From Brachybacterium tyrofermentans (GTDB taxonomy: Bacteria; Actinomycetota; Actinomycetes; Actinomycetales; Dermabacteraceae): 36,563 nt of DNA. Of this stretch, positions 6,856 through 14,823 are shown one piece after another. Below the pieces are notes generated by a model, which worked only from the letters and a program-made list of their open reading frames with translations, was not told the DNA's origin and did not search any database. Within the stretch, counting starts at the first letter, position 1. Every line of letters begins with the position of its first letter. The position numbers and the translations under genes are program-made. The DNA lies in the NCBI RefSeq assembly GCF_014897585.1, contig NZ_JABUXW010000034.1, positions 1 to 36,563 of the forward strand. The letters are read 5' to 3'.

Positions 6856-8409
6856 ATGACGGGCAACGGGGCATTCGTCGAGGTCGACGTGGCAGCCGGC
6901 CGCGTGCGTGGCGCATGGCGAGGGGAGCCCGGCGCGGCGGGCGCGTCCGCCGCGTTCCTCGGCATCCCGTTCGCCGAGGCGCCCGTCGGCGAGCTGCGGT
7001 TCGCCGCCCCGGTGCCGAAGGCTCCATGGGCCGGGGTGCTCGACGCGCTCGAGCACGGGCCCACTCCGCAGCGCGGCGATCCCGGCATCACGCTGATCCC
7101 CGAGCCGAGCATCCCGGGCGACGCGACCCTGAACCTCAACGTGTTCACGCCCTCCCCCGACGCCGGGGAGGAGAGCCCCGCGCTGCCGGTGCTGGTGTGG
7201 ATCCATGGCGGCGGCTTCGTCTCCGGGTCCGCGGCGAGCCCCTGGTACGACGGCCGCGCCTTCACCCGCGACGGGGTGGTCGTCGTGACCGTCTCGTACC
7301 GGCTCGGGTTCGACGGCTTCGGCTGGATCGAGGATGCGCCCTCGAACCGCGGGGTGCGCGACTGGCTGCTGGCGCTGGAGTGGGTGCGCGAGAACATCAT
7401 CGCGTTCGGCGGCGATCCGGACCGCGTCACCCTCGCCGGGCAGTCCGCCGGCGGCGGCGCCGTGCAGACGCTGCTCGGCATGAACGCGGCCCAGCATCTC
7501 TTCCACAGCGTCTACTCGATCTCGGGTGTGACCACGGACGTCACACACGAGCGCAGCGAGACGTTCGGACGGGAGCTCGCCGCAGTCCTCGGCGTCGAGC
7601 CGACCCGCGTCGGGTTCAGCACGCTCAGCGAGGAGCGGATCCATGAGGCGGAGAAGGAGGCGACCGCGATGACCCCGGCGACGCTCCCGAGCCTGCTCGA
7701 GCACGGCCTGCCGCTCGGCCCGACCATCGACGGCGAGCTCATCCTCCGGCCGACGGACGAGTCGCTCGCCGCTGGCGTCGGCGCCGACAAACCGCTGGTG
7801 CTCGGCACGACCGACGACGAGTTCTCGATGGTCTTCGCCCAGAACGCGAGAAAGATGCGCATGATCCCGAAGTCGTTCCTGCTGCGCAAGCTGGGGATGC
7901 CGAAGCAGACGATGAAGCCCTACCTCGCCGCGAACGCCGAGGTCGCCTCCCGCGGCACCGCCCGTATCGGCGGACGCTTCCTCACCGACCGCATGTTCCG
8001 CACGGCGCTGCTGCGCACGGTCTCTGCCCGCCAGGACGGCCAGCGCGTCGCGGCCGACGCTGCGCAGGCCGCCATGGACCGCGGGGTCTCAGCTGCAGCA
8101 CGCAGCGAGGCTCCGACCTGGGTGTACCGGTTCTCGTGGCCGTCGGGGGTGTTCGGCTTCGCCCAGCACTGCCTCGACGTGCCGTTCTTCTTCGACTGCC
8201 TGGGCTCGCCCATCGGCATGGATGCGCTCACCGGCCCGAATCCTCCGCAGGAGCTCGCCGACGACGTCCACGCCGCAGCCGTCGCCTTCATCGCCGGCGG
8301 CGATCCGGGATGGGAGCAGTACACCGAGCCCGGACGCTCGACGCAGATCTTCGACACCCCGACCTCGCAGGTCGCCTACGGGTATCGGAGCGTGCGACCG
8401 TTGCTGTGA
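6856..8409 (+). CDS. Type-B carboxylesterase
   Basis: The 517-residue alpha/beta-hydrolase would hydrolyse carboxylic esters. The oxyanion loop HGGGF begins at H117. The nucleophile is S197 in LAGQSAGG, the acid is probably E322 in GTTDDEF, and the base is H438 in AQHCLDVPFFF, so the catalytic triad is complete. The N-terminal block FLGIPFAEAPVGELRFAAP is the family hallmark. No signal peptide is present, so it should be cytoplasmic. The ATG follows a CAGGAGGC ribosome site. Family members act on a wide range of aryl and alkyl esters, and some cleave phenmedipham, cocaine or p-nitrobenzyl esters; no specific substrate can be assigned. It appears monocistronic, facing a convergent P450 gene 112 bp downstream. 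Confidence 0.88.
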   Translation: MTGNGAFVEVDVAAGRVRGAWRGEPGAAGASAAFLGIPFAEAPVGELRFAAPVPKAPWAGVLDALEHGPTPQRGDPGITLIPEPSIPGDATLNLNVFTPSPDAGEESPALPVLVWIHGGGFVSGSAASPWYDGRAFTRDGVVVVTVSYRLGFDGFGWIEDAPSNRGVRDWLLALEWVRENIIAFGGDPDRVTLAGQSAGGGAVQTLLGMNAAQHLFHSVYSISGVTTDVTHERSETFGRELAAVLGVEPTRVGFSTLSEERIHEAEKEATAMTPATLPSLLEHGLPLGPTIDGELILRPTDESLAAGVGADKPLVLGTTDDEFSMVFAQNARKMRMIPKSFLLRKLGMPKQTMKPYLAANAEVASRGTARIGGRFLTDRMFRTALLRTVSARQDGQRVAADAAQAAMDRGVSAAARSEAPTWVYRFSWPSGVFGFAQHCLDVPFFFDCLGSPIGMDALTGPNPPQELADDVHAAAVAFIAGGDPGWEQYTEPGRSTQIFDTPTSQVAYGYRSVRPLL

Positions 8410-8521
8410 CGGGACCTGCGGCCAACGCACGGGAGGGAGCTCACCACCCATGAGCATCAGACTGCTGCGCTTCCAGGCCGAATAGTTCCGACTCGCACCC
8501 GGCGGCGACGTCAGGGAGCTC

Positions 8522-9730
8522 TCAGCGCTCCCACCCCGTGACCAGGACCGGTCTGGCCGCGTAGGTGGCGACTGGATTCGCCAGCGGGCTGGGTTCGTGC
8601 TGCCCGGTCGAGACCAGCTGCAGGCCCGGAAGGCGCGTGACGAGGGCCCGGAAGGCTTCGTCGAGCTCGACCCGGGCGACCTGCTGCCCGATGCAGCCGT
8701 GCGGGCCGTGCCCGAAGGCGACGTGCCCCCGAGCATCGCGACGCACGTCGAAGGCGTCCGGGTCCTCGAACCGTCGCTCGTCGCGGTTCGCGGAGACCGT
8801 CGAGACCGAGACGGTCGTCCCGGCCGCGATGGTGCGATCCGCGATCTCCACGTCCTCGGTGGCGGTGCGGGGGAACACGGTGAGGAACATCGTGCAGAAG
8901 CGCACGATCTCCTCGACGGCCCCTGGCACGAGATCGGGGTCCGCGACGAGGGTCCGGTACTGCTCGGCACTGTCCAGGAGCGCGACCGTGCCGGTCGAGA
9001 TCATGAAGGCGACCGTGTCCCGACCGGACATGCTCAGCATGTGCAGCAGCCCCTCGACCTCGGCGGCGGAGAGGTCGTCGTTCGCGAGCAGGTCGCTGAT
9101 CACGTCCTCCCCCGGATCCGCTCGCCGCACCTCGATCGCCTCCCGCAGCAGGTCGTGCCGGTCCTGGGGCGGGGCGCCGTGGACGAAGCACTGCGCGTAG
9201 CGGTCCACCAGATCGTCGCTCACCCCGAGCACGAGCGCGTGGACCCGGATCGAGATCGGCTCGGCGAAATGCTCGAGCAGATCCGCGACGGGGCCGGCGG
9301 CGATCAGGTTCTCCAGCTCCTCGGCCACGATCTCCGCGATGCGCGGCCGGTGCGTCCGCCCTGCCCGCACGGAGAAGCGTCCCGTGACAGCCTTACGCAG
9401 CCGCCGGTGCTCCTCACCGTCGAGTCCGAGGATGTTCGTGCTGGCCACGGCGAGCGCGCCGGCATCGTCCAGCGGGCCGCCGGGGAACCCGTCGTCGAGC
9501 TGGGCGTCGCTGCGGGGCATGCGCTGGGGCTGCTGGCTGAAGCGCCGATCGGACAGCACCTCCTTCGCCTCGTCGTACCGGGTGACGAGCAGGCCCTCAT
9601 GCCCGTCCCGGAAGTCCAGCGGCACGAGCGCGTCGGCGTCCCGCCACCGCGCGAACAGCGCCGACGGCTGCGTCGGCATCGAGTCCGCGGGGAGCACGCG
9701 CGCCCCGTGGCCCAGGGGGCATGCGGTCAT
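8522..9730 (-). CDS. Cytochrome P450
   Basis: The 402-residue soluble bacterial P450 has a heme-binding loop FGHGPHGCIG with the axial thiolate at C346. It has the K-helix ExxR in EEIVRF, and the I-helix motif SGRDT, a variant of (A/G)Gx(D/E)T in which the Thr needed for oxygen activation is kept. The size and the N-terminus without a membrane anchor fit class I P450s, which take electrons from a ferredoxin; one is encoded 41 bp upstream on the same strand. I chose the ATG at 9730 because an AGGAGA ribosome site precedes it. The substrate is unknown; the HCIGxxLARxE-like heme segment is common in CYP105/107-like actinobacterial enzymes that hydroxylate small lipophilic compounds. Confidence 0.9.
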   Translation of the reverse strand: MTACPLGHGARVLPADSMPTQPSALFARWRDADALVPLDFRDGHEGLLVTRYDEAKEVLSDRRFSQQPQRMPRSDAQLDDGFPGGPLDDAGALAVASTNILGLDGEEHRRLRKAVTGRFSVRAGRTHRPRIAEIVAEELENLIAAGPVADLLEHFAEPISIRVHALVLGVSDDLVDRYAQCFVHGAPPQDRHDLLREAIEVRRADPGEDVISDLLANDDLSAAEVEGLLHMLSMSGRDTVAFMISTGTVALLDSAEQYRTLVADPDLVPGAVEEIVRFCTMFLTVFPRTATEDVEIADRTIAAGTTVSVSTVSANRDERRFEDPDAFDVRRDARGHVAFGHGPHGCIGQQVARVELDEAFRALVTRLPGLQLVSTGQHEPSPLANPVATYAARPVLVTGWER

Positions 9731-9771
9731 CGTGGGGTCTCCTGGGTCGCTTGGTGTCTCCGGGACATGGG

Positions 9772-9978
9772 TCAGCCCGTGACCCTGATGGCGCGGGACG
9801 GACACAGGGCCTCGGCATCGCGCACCGCGGTGCCGCCCTCGGACTCCGGATCCTCTGCCGCGTTCGGATCCAGGAGCACGACGAGGCCGTCGTCATCCTG
9901 GTCGAAGACGTCCGGTGCGGTGAGCGCGCACTGCCCCGCCCCGACACACACTGCTCGGTCGACATCGATCTGCATCAT
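9772..9978 (-). CDS. [3Fe-4S] ferredoxin, P450 redox partner
   Basis: The 68-residue acidic ferredoxin has three cluster cysteines: C11 and C17 in CVGAGQC (C-x5-C) and C59 in LCP. The missing fourth cysteine of a [4Fe-4S] protein points to a [3Fe-4S] cluster, as in ferredoxins that feed bacterial P450s. It lies directly upstream of the P450 in the same direction and would pass electrons from a ferredoxin reductase, not encoded here, to the heme. The start is ATG at 9978 (or the adjacent ATG at 9975), with a GGGAGG ribosome site upstream. A longer frame to 10296 is rejected because it overlaps the divergent regulator. Confidence 0.88.
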   Translation of the reverse strand: MMQIDVDRAVCVGAGQCALTAPDVFDQDDDGLVVLLDPNAAEDPESEGGTAVRDAEALCPSRAIRVTG

Positions 9979-10120
9979 GGCCTGCCTCCCCGTCCGGGTA
10001 TCTCGGAGGAACCACGATATGCCGCCAACGGTCGCAGAACACGGAGTATCTTGGGCATCTCGCTGAGGATGTTGCTCCATCGATCCCCACGTCGCCACCA
10101 CCGCTGCCATCGCCCCGCCG

Positions 10121-10160
10121 CCAGCACCAGCACCAGCACCAGCACCAACACCAGCACCAC
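10121..10160. repeat. CCAGCA hexamer tandem repeat
   Basis: About six and a half consecutive CCAGCA units, one of them CCAACA, lie in the 223-bp region between the divergent ferredoxin and AraC genes. In the leftward frame they would encode Val-Leu repeats. Length variation here could change promoter spacing. Confidence 0.7.
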
Positions 10161-10201
10161 TGTCATCGCCACCGTCACCGCGAATCGAGGCACCAGCCGA
10201 C

Positions 10202-11131
10202 ATGCCGAGCCCCGACCCCGCCGTGCGACTCCGTGACCGCTTCCCGACGCTGCGGCTCGCCGGCGTCGCCGCGGAGAGGTATCCGCGGTTCATCAACCCC
10301 GTCGTCGACCCCCATCACCTCGACGTCCTGCTCCTGACCTTCGTGCTCTCCGGGCAGGGGCACCACCTCATGGGGGCCACGACGCAGAAGATCGTCTCCC
10401 CGTCGGTCTCGGTCACGGCACCCGGGCAGACCCACAGCCTCGTCACCGACGACAACGGGCTCGAGGTTGTGAACGTCTTCCTCGACCCCGATCTCCACCC
10501 GCTGCCGAACCTGCAGCCCCCGCACGACGAGGCCCTGGCGGCCTTCCTCCCCCTGCCCTCGGCCCCGCAGGTGGTCACCACCGACCTCGCACAGGTCGAA
10601 CTGGCACCGTCGGACACGATCGCACCGCTGCTCGATCTGCTCGTGCAGGAGACGGAGCATCCGCGGAGCCTCGACCTGCTGTCCTCGCTGCGCACCACGC
10701 TGCTCGCCACCTGCGCACACGCCGTGATCGCCCGCGGGCTCATCAAGGCGACCACGTGGACCCACCCGTCGGACGACCGTGTGCTCGCCGTGCGCGACTG
10801 GCTCGACCGGCATTACCGCGAGCCGCACACCCTGGCCTCGCTCGCGCAGCGCGCCCAGCTCGAGCGCACCTACTTCTCCTCCCGCTTCACGAAGGTCGTC
10901 GGACTCCCCTCGAGCGAATACATCGCGCGTCTGCGCATCCGCTACGCCCTCAGCCTGCTCCAGGCGACCGACGAGCCGATCGCCGCCATCGCCCGGAGCA
11001 GCGGCTTCCACGACCTGTCGAACTTCGGCCGCACGTTCAGCCGGCTCATGGGGAGGCCGCCGCGGCAGTTCCGCGCGGAGACCCGGAGCGTCCGCCACGA
11101 CGCGTCGGACGGCGGCGAGGGCGCCGGCTGA
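10202..11131 (+). CDS. AraC-family transcription regulator
   Basis: The 309-residue regulator has an N-terminal cupin-like effector domain at about residues 15-160, with LLLTFVLSGQGHHLM and VTAPGQTHSLV turns. The C-terminal double helix-turn-helix covers about residues 205-295, including EPHTLASLAQRAQLERTYFSSRFTKVVG and PIAAIARSSGFHDLSNFGRTFSRLMGRPPRQFR, the AraC signature. It is transcribed away from the ferredoxin-P450 pair, so it probably controls that pair and itself from the shared 223-bp region. The effector is unknown and may be the P450 substrate. The ATG at 10202 fits the family; no strong ribosome site is seen, so the transcript could be leaderless. Confidence 0.88.
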   Translation: MPSPDPAVRLRDRFPTLRLAGVAAERYPRFINPVVDPHHLDVLLLTFVLSGQGHHLMGATTQKIVSPSVSVTAPGQTHSLVTDDNGLEVVNVFLDPDLHPLPNLQPPHDEALAAFLPLPSAPQVVTTDLAQVELAPSDTIAPLLDLLVQETEHPRSLDLLSSLRTTLLATCAHAVIARGLIKATTWTHPSDDRVLAVRDWLDRHYREPHTLASLAQRAQLERTYFSSRFTKVVGLPSSEYIARLRIRYALSLLQATDEPIAAIARSSGFHDLSNFGRTFSRLMGRPPRQFRAETRSVRHDASDGGEGAG

Positions 11132-11209
11132 CCGCCCACCGGCCGTCCAGGCTCGCCGTGGCAGGATGCCCGCACTGCATGATGTGAGCATGGATGAGGG
11201 AGGTGGATC

Positions 11210-11698
11210 ATGGCCTGGATCGTCGACGTGGTGATCGCGCTGATCCTGCTGGGCACCACGGCCTCCGGCCTGAGGTCGGGTTTCGCCGCAACCCTGGGAG
11301 CGCTGGCAGGTCTCGCCGCCGGGGCGTGCGCGGCCGTATGGGCCATGCCCTTCGTCTCCGACGCCATCGATCCTCCGTGGCGCCTCGTGGCGGTGATCGG
11401 CACGCTCATCGCGCTGCTCGTCGTGGGCAGCGGCATCGGCGGACGGATCGGTCACGCGGTGCGGCGCGGGGCCGATCGCCTGCACCTGGGGGTCATCGAC
11501 CGCCTCCTCGGCGGCGCTCTCGGGCTCGTGATCGGGCTGGTCGTGGTCTTCCTGGCCGGGAGCGTCGTCGCCGGATCCGACGTCTCCGGCTCCGACCTCC
11601 CCGCCCTCACGACCGCTGTGGACTCCTCCCGCGTGCTGCAGTTCGTGGACCAGGTGACGCCCTCGCTGTTCGACGGCGTGCTCGCTCGGCTCCGCTGA
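11210..11698 (+). CDS. CvpA-family membrane protein
   Basis: The 162-residue protein has four hydrophobic segments (about residues 3-20, 28-47, 60-80 and 103-122) and a Gly-rich pattern, WIVDVVIALILLGTTASGLRSGF, typical of the CvpA/colicin V production family. The same membrane domain anchors MarP-type proteases in actinobacteria, but no protease domain follows here. Its function is not defined; the family is linked to membrane stress and colicin V export in E. coli. The ATG follows a GAGGGAGG ribosome site. It stands alone between the AraC gene and a convergent pseudogene. Confidence 0.75.
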   Translation: MAWIVDVVIALILLGTTASGLRSGFAATLGALAGLAAGACAAVWAMPFVSDAIDPPWRLVAVIGTLIALLVVGSGIGGRIGHAVRRGADRLHLGVIDRLLGGALGLVIGLVVVFLAGSVVAGSDVSGSDLPALTTAVDSSRVLQFVDQVTPSLFDGVLARLR

Positions 11699-11879
11699 CA
11701 CCTGCGGGGTGACTCGCAGCGGTGCGCGGCCCGTCGTGCGGCGCTGATTTCCCGCTGCCGCGCATCCCATGGTGGTGCGTCACGAGGTGCTCGTACACCT
11801 CCGAGTGCCGCTGCCCCCTCCCGGGATGTGAAGTAGTGCAGCAGTGCGCCGTGTACCCCCGATACCCAGCTGGAAATGC

Positions 11880-12257
11880 TCAGGAGGAGCGCAGTACTGC
11901 GTTTGCGATCAGCAGGTCGAGGCGACGCACATCGATGTGCTTGCCGACATTGATCTTGATATGGCCGGCTCGCGTCCAGAGCTCGATCTCCGCATTCAGG
12001 TCCAGGGTGCCGGCGTTCTCCGAGGACCACATGTTGATCGCCGAGTACGGCAGGGAGTAGATCTCCACCTTCTTCCCGCGGAGCCCCTGGGCGTCCCTGA
12101 CGATCAGCCTCTTCGTCGTGAAGACGGCAGAATCGCGGAACGTCTTCTACGCCGCGATCGCGCGCTCCTCCGGGACGAGCAGCGGCGTGACATCTCCTGG
12201 GACCGGGCACTCCTCAAGGAAGGTCCACGAGGTGATCGCAGCAACCGACGTGTCCAT
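11880..12257 (-). pseudogene. Bacterial PH-domain protein, interrupted by one in-frame stop
   Basis: From the ATG at 12257 the frame reads MDTSVAAITSWTFLEECPVP... for 36 codons and meets TAG at 12147-12149. It then continues without any shift as KTFRDSAVFTTKRLIVRDAQ and KKVEIYSLPYSAINMWSSEN to a stop at 11880-11882. Together the 126 codons match full-length bacterial PH-domain proteins (PF08000-like, about 125 residues), including the typical AGTLDLNAEIELW strand. Relatives usually have a tyrosine at the stop position, so a single TAC-to-TAG change explains it. It may be a recent pseudogene, a sequencing error, or a readthrough case. The downstream half alone (62 codons from 12068) would not fold as a PH domain. 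Confidence 0.75.
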
Positions 12258-12363
12258 AACTGACTCCTTGACTTCGATGAACGACCTGTTCAGCAGGGAT
12301 CGCTGGGTCTGTGACCTGCACTCAGCGAAGAGTAGCGGCGGGCACTGACACCCGGATAGTGCC

Positions 12364-13359
12364 TCACGCCCCTGCGGCGAGGACCGTTCTCGTCGCGAGA
12401 TGGTCGCTGCTCCCGGCGCGGAACGAGGTCGAGGAGGCGACGTCGAGACCCCGGGTGAAGACGTGGTCAATCCGGGCGACGGGGGCGCTCGCGGGCCAGG
12501 TGAATCCCGGCGAGATGCCGGTGGGACGCACCCAGTCCGCGGCAGCGCGCAGCGGTCGCAGCGCGGGATCCGTGGAGGCGGCGTTGAAGTCGCCGACCAC
12601 CAGGACCCGCTCCGAGCGATCTGCGGCGATCACGTCGGCGACCTGGGAGAGCATCTCGTCGCGCCCCTCCTGCTTGCCGAGACGCACGGAGGCCGCGTGC
12701 ACCAGGTACAGGGAGACGTCCCCGGCAGGAGCCTGGACGGTCACGCGCGCCGCGCGCTTCCACCCCAGCCCCAGCGAGAGCGGTTCGCCCGCGCCGAGCG
12801 GGTACCGGCTCCAGATCCCCTCCGTCCCGACCTCGTACCGGTAGGGGTAGTCGGCATCGAGGACCGACTGCGCCGCCGCCCGGCTGTCGGCATCGAGCTC
12901 CGTGAGAGCGATGACGCCCGCGCCCTCATCGACCGCGGCCCGGGCGGAGTCCGCGGCGGTCCCGGATTCGGCCCTGACGTTCTGGGCGACGACGACCATC
13001 GGGTCGCCCTGTGCATCGGAGCCGACACCCGGCATCGCGGGGACCATCGCGGCGGCCCAGAGGAGTGTCGGCACCAGGAGCACGACGATGCTGCGGCGAG
13101 CCGACCACACCGCGAGGATCAGGCAGAGCACGAGCGGGATCGCCAGCCACGGAAGCAGGACAGCACCGATCGTTCCCGCCACTCCGGGGATCCAGCCGCA
13201 GACGATCAGCGCGACGAGCACCACCGCGAGGACGACCACGACCCGTTCGCGCCGCACAGGGCGACGGGCCAGCTCCGGCGCGCGCAGAACCTCCGAGGGC
13301 GCAGCATCCGAGGGCAGGGACTCTGAGTGCGGCGACTGCGAGGGTGGGGCAGACGTCAT
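12364..13359 (-). CDS. Membrane-anchored endonuclease/exonuclease/phosphatase-family protein
   Basis: The 331-residue protein has three closely spaced hydrophobic helices at about residues 40-105, then an EEP catalytic domain outside the membrane. Motifs include VAQNVRAE (N of the first metal site), ALTELDAD (metal-binding E), VHAASVR, VGDFNA (D257 and N259) and SSDHLA (D319 and H320, the catalytic pair). Such proteins cleave phosphodiester bonds in nucleic acids, lipids or inositol phosphates; the three-helix actinobacterial form has no assigned substrate. A GAGGAGCTC ribosome site precedes the ATG at 13359. The frame remains open to 13707, but the extra N-terminal sequence is arginine-rich and lacks homology. 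Confidence 0.82.
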   Translation of the reverse strand: MTSAPPSQSPHSESLPSDAAPSEVLRAPELARRPVRRERVVVVLAVVLVALIVCGWIPGVAGTIGAVLLPWLAIPLVLCLILAVWSARRSIVVLLVPTLLWAAAMVPAMPGVGSDAQGDPMVVVAQNVRAESGTAADSARAAVDEGAGVIALTELDADSRAAAQSVLDADYPYRYEVGTEGIWSRYPLGAGEPLSLGLGWKRAARVTVQAPAGDVSLYLVHAASVRLGKQEGRDEMLSQVADVIAADRSERVLVVGDFNAASTDPALRPLRAAADWVRPTGISPGFTWPASAPVARIDHVFTRGLDVASSTSFRAGSSDHLATRTVLAAGA

Positions 13360-13877
13360 GATGAGCTCCTCACGAACGGCCGGATCATCGGCAACCGGGC
13401 GGCTCCGGGGGCGCCGGGCGACGAACGCGATGACGCTCGCCGCTGCTGGGCACCACCGTGCCGGAACCACACTGTATGGCGTCCTGACCTGGGCATGCCG
13501 AGTGGAACGTCCCTCCTCACAGACCCTCTCCAACGATGCGCAGATCTGGCGAAGACCTACGACATGTCGTGTGGAGGGACGGGGGATCTCAGGCTGCGGT
13601 CGCCGCTGGGAACCGCTGGCACGGAGCGACCGGGGGCGACACGGGCCGTGTCGAGCTGAATCATATCGAGAGCGCCAACGCCGAGGTGGTCCGCCAAGGC
13701 CGCGCACATCGAGATCGACGCGGACGTGCCGCGGCTCGATCTACCTGCACATTGCGGACGACGCGACGTTCTCTTAGGGAACTTAGGCAGCTTTATCCAG
13801 ATCAGAAAAAGCCGCCTAAGAACCCTACGCACTCGGTCCATCGACGACTGAGCGTCGCCCACCGCGAGCGTGCGCCC
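13360..13877. other. Intergenic region with palindromes, no gene seen
   Basis: This 518-bp gap separates two leftward genes. Open frames across it have arginine-rich shadow composition and I see no homology. It includes a perfect 12-bp palindrome ACGACATGTCGT at 13559-13570. This is flanked by 9-bp inverted arms CGTCCCTCC (13508-13516) and GGAGGGACG (13573-13581). A long imperfect hairpin lies at 13775-13827 (listed separately). The last 100 bp are noticeably AT-richer than the window as a whole. Confidence 0.5.
13775..13827 (-). terminator. Long imperfect hairpin after the ABC-transporter operon
   Basis: Arms 13775-13794 and 13808-13827 pair over 17 of 20 positions (5 bp, a 2x2 internal loop, 7 bp, one mismatch, 5 bp) around a 13-nt loop. 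The core is CTTAGGC/GCCTAAG. It lies 51 bp past the permease stop, in the direction of operon transcription, so an operon terminator is plausible. No T-run follows the leftward transcript, so it could instead be an IS end or a protein-binding site. Confidence 0.4.
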
Positions 13878-14822
13878 TCACCCCTTCAACCCCGAGAACG
13901 CGAGGCCCTCGATCACCCGGCGCTGCATGAGGATGAACAGGATCAGGATCGGCGCCATCGCCATGAGCGAGGCGGCCATCATCACGGGATAGTCGATCAC
14001 GTACTGCCCGTTCAACGACGCAATGCCGACGGAGAGCGTGCGGTGCTCCGCGCGGCTGGTCACCACCAGCGGCCACAGCAGGTTGTTCCAGGCGGCGAGC
14101 ACGGTGACGATCGCCAGGGCGCTGATCGACGGGCGGGCCAGCGGGAGCATCACCTTCCAGAAGATCTGGAAGGGGTTCGCGCCGTCCAGCCGGGCGGCTT
14201 CCTCCAGCTCGTCGGGCAGGTTCACGAAGAACTGCCGCATGAGGAACGTGCCGAAGGCGCTGAAGATCGTGGGCACCACGATGCCGGGCACGGTATCGAG
14301 CCAGCCCAGGTTCTGGACGATCTGGTACTGCGGGATCAGGTACGCCTGGTTGGGGATCATGAGGATCGAGAGCATCACGGCGAAGATCGTGGCGCTGGCC
14401 GCGAAGCGCATCCGGGCGAAGGCGTAGCCGGCCAGGCTGCACAGCACCACCTGGCCCACCACGGTCGTGACGGTCACCCGCACCGAGACCCAGAACTGCT
14501 CGAGGAACGGGACCTGCCGGAACACCTCGACGTAGTTGTCGAACCGCAGCTCGCTGGGCCAGAACGTCGGCGGCACCGAGGTCACCTCTGCGGTGCTCGA
14601 GAGGGACATGACCACCTGCCAGAGGAACGGGAACACCATGATGAACCCGCCGATGGACAGCACCACGTGCGCCCAGACGTTGCTGCCGCGAGGGCCGCCC
14701 GGCGCGGACTTCTTCGTCGGCCGGTTCGTCGGCCGATTCGTCGGCCGATTCGTCGGCCCGTTCGTCGAACTCTCCGTGGGTGTATTCATCGGATCCCCGC
14801 TGCCCTGCGGGGACATCGTCAT
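13878..14822 (-). CDS. Carbohydrate ABC transporter permease (MalG type)
   Basis: This is the inner-membrane subunit of a CUT1-family sugar importer. It has six predicted helices, and the EAA loop EEAARLDGANPFQIFWKVMLP, where the cytoplasmic ATPase docks, lies in the second half. The first 45 residues are an unusual Pro/Thr/Asn/Arg linker with PTNR repeated three times, encoded by a 12-bp DNA repeat. The ATG at 14822 follows the upstream permease stop by one base (TGA-C-ATG), so translation is coupled; a TTG three codons earlier would also overlap. It is the last gene of the leftward gntR-SBP-permease-permease operon. No ATPase gene is present; such importers in actinobacteria commonly share a MsiK ATPase encoded elsewhere. 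Confidence 0.92.
   Translation of the reverse strand: MTMSPQGSGDPMNTPTESSTNGPTNRPTNRPTNRPTKKSAPGGPRGSNVWAHVVLSIGGFIMVFPFLWQVVMSLSSTAEVTSVPPTFWPSELRFDNYVEVFRQVPFLEQFWVSVRVTVTTVVGQVVLCSLAGYAFARMRFAASATIFAVMLSILMIPNQAYLIPQYQIVQNLGWLDTVPGIVVPTIFSAFGTFLMRQFFVNLPDELEEAARLDGANPFQIFWKVMLPLARPSISALAIVTVLAAWNNLLWPLVVTSRAEHRTLSVGIASLNGQYVIDYPVMMAASLMAMAPILILFILMQRRVIEGLAFSGLKG
14713..14766. repeat. 12-bp in-frame tandem repeat in permease N-terminus
   Basis: Four and a half copies of TTCGTCGGCCGA (variants end in GG or CG) encode the Pro-Thr-Asn-Arg repeats of the permease linker. The unit is a multiple of three, so copy changes would lengthen or shorten the cytoplasmic tail without a frameshift. Confidence 0.8.
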
Positions 14823-14823
14823 G

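Noticed and set aside
9975..10193. 72-residue leftward frame with a VLVLVLVLVL segment, ending in ATGA overlap with the ferredoxin start
   Set aside because: It looks like a small membrane protein, but the hydrophobic part is produced only by the CCAGCA repeat and the rest has no homology; GTG start without ribosome site. Kept as a repeat feature instead.
12147..12470. 107-residue minus-strand frame covering the start of the PH-domain gene
   Set aside because: Only its last 36 codons, from the ATG at 12257, match the family; the rest runs into the 3' end of the EEP gene.
13360..13707. Upstream extension of the EEP protein to a start at 13707
   Set aside because: The added 116 residues are Arg/Pro-rich without homology, whereas the ATG at 13359 has a GAGGAG ribosome site and begins a normal membrane-protein N-terminus.
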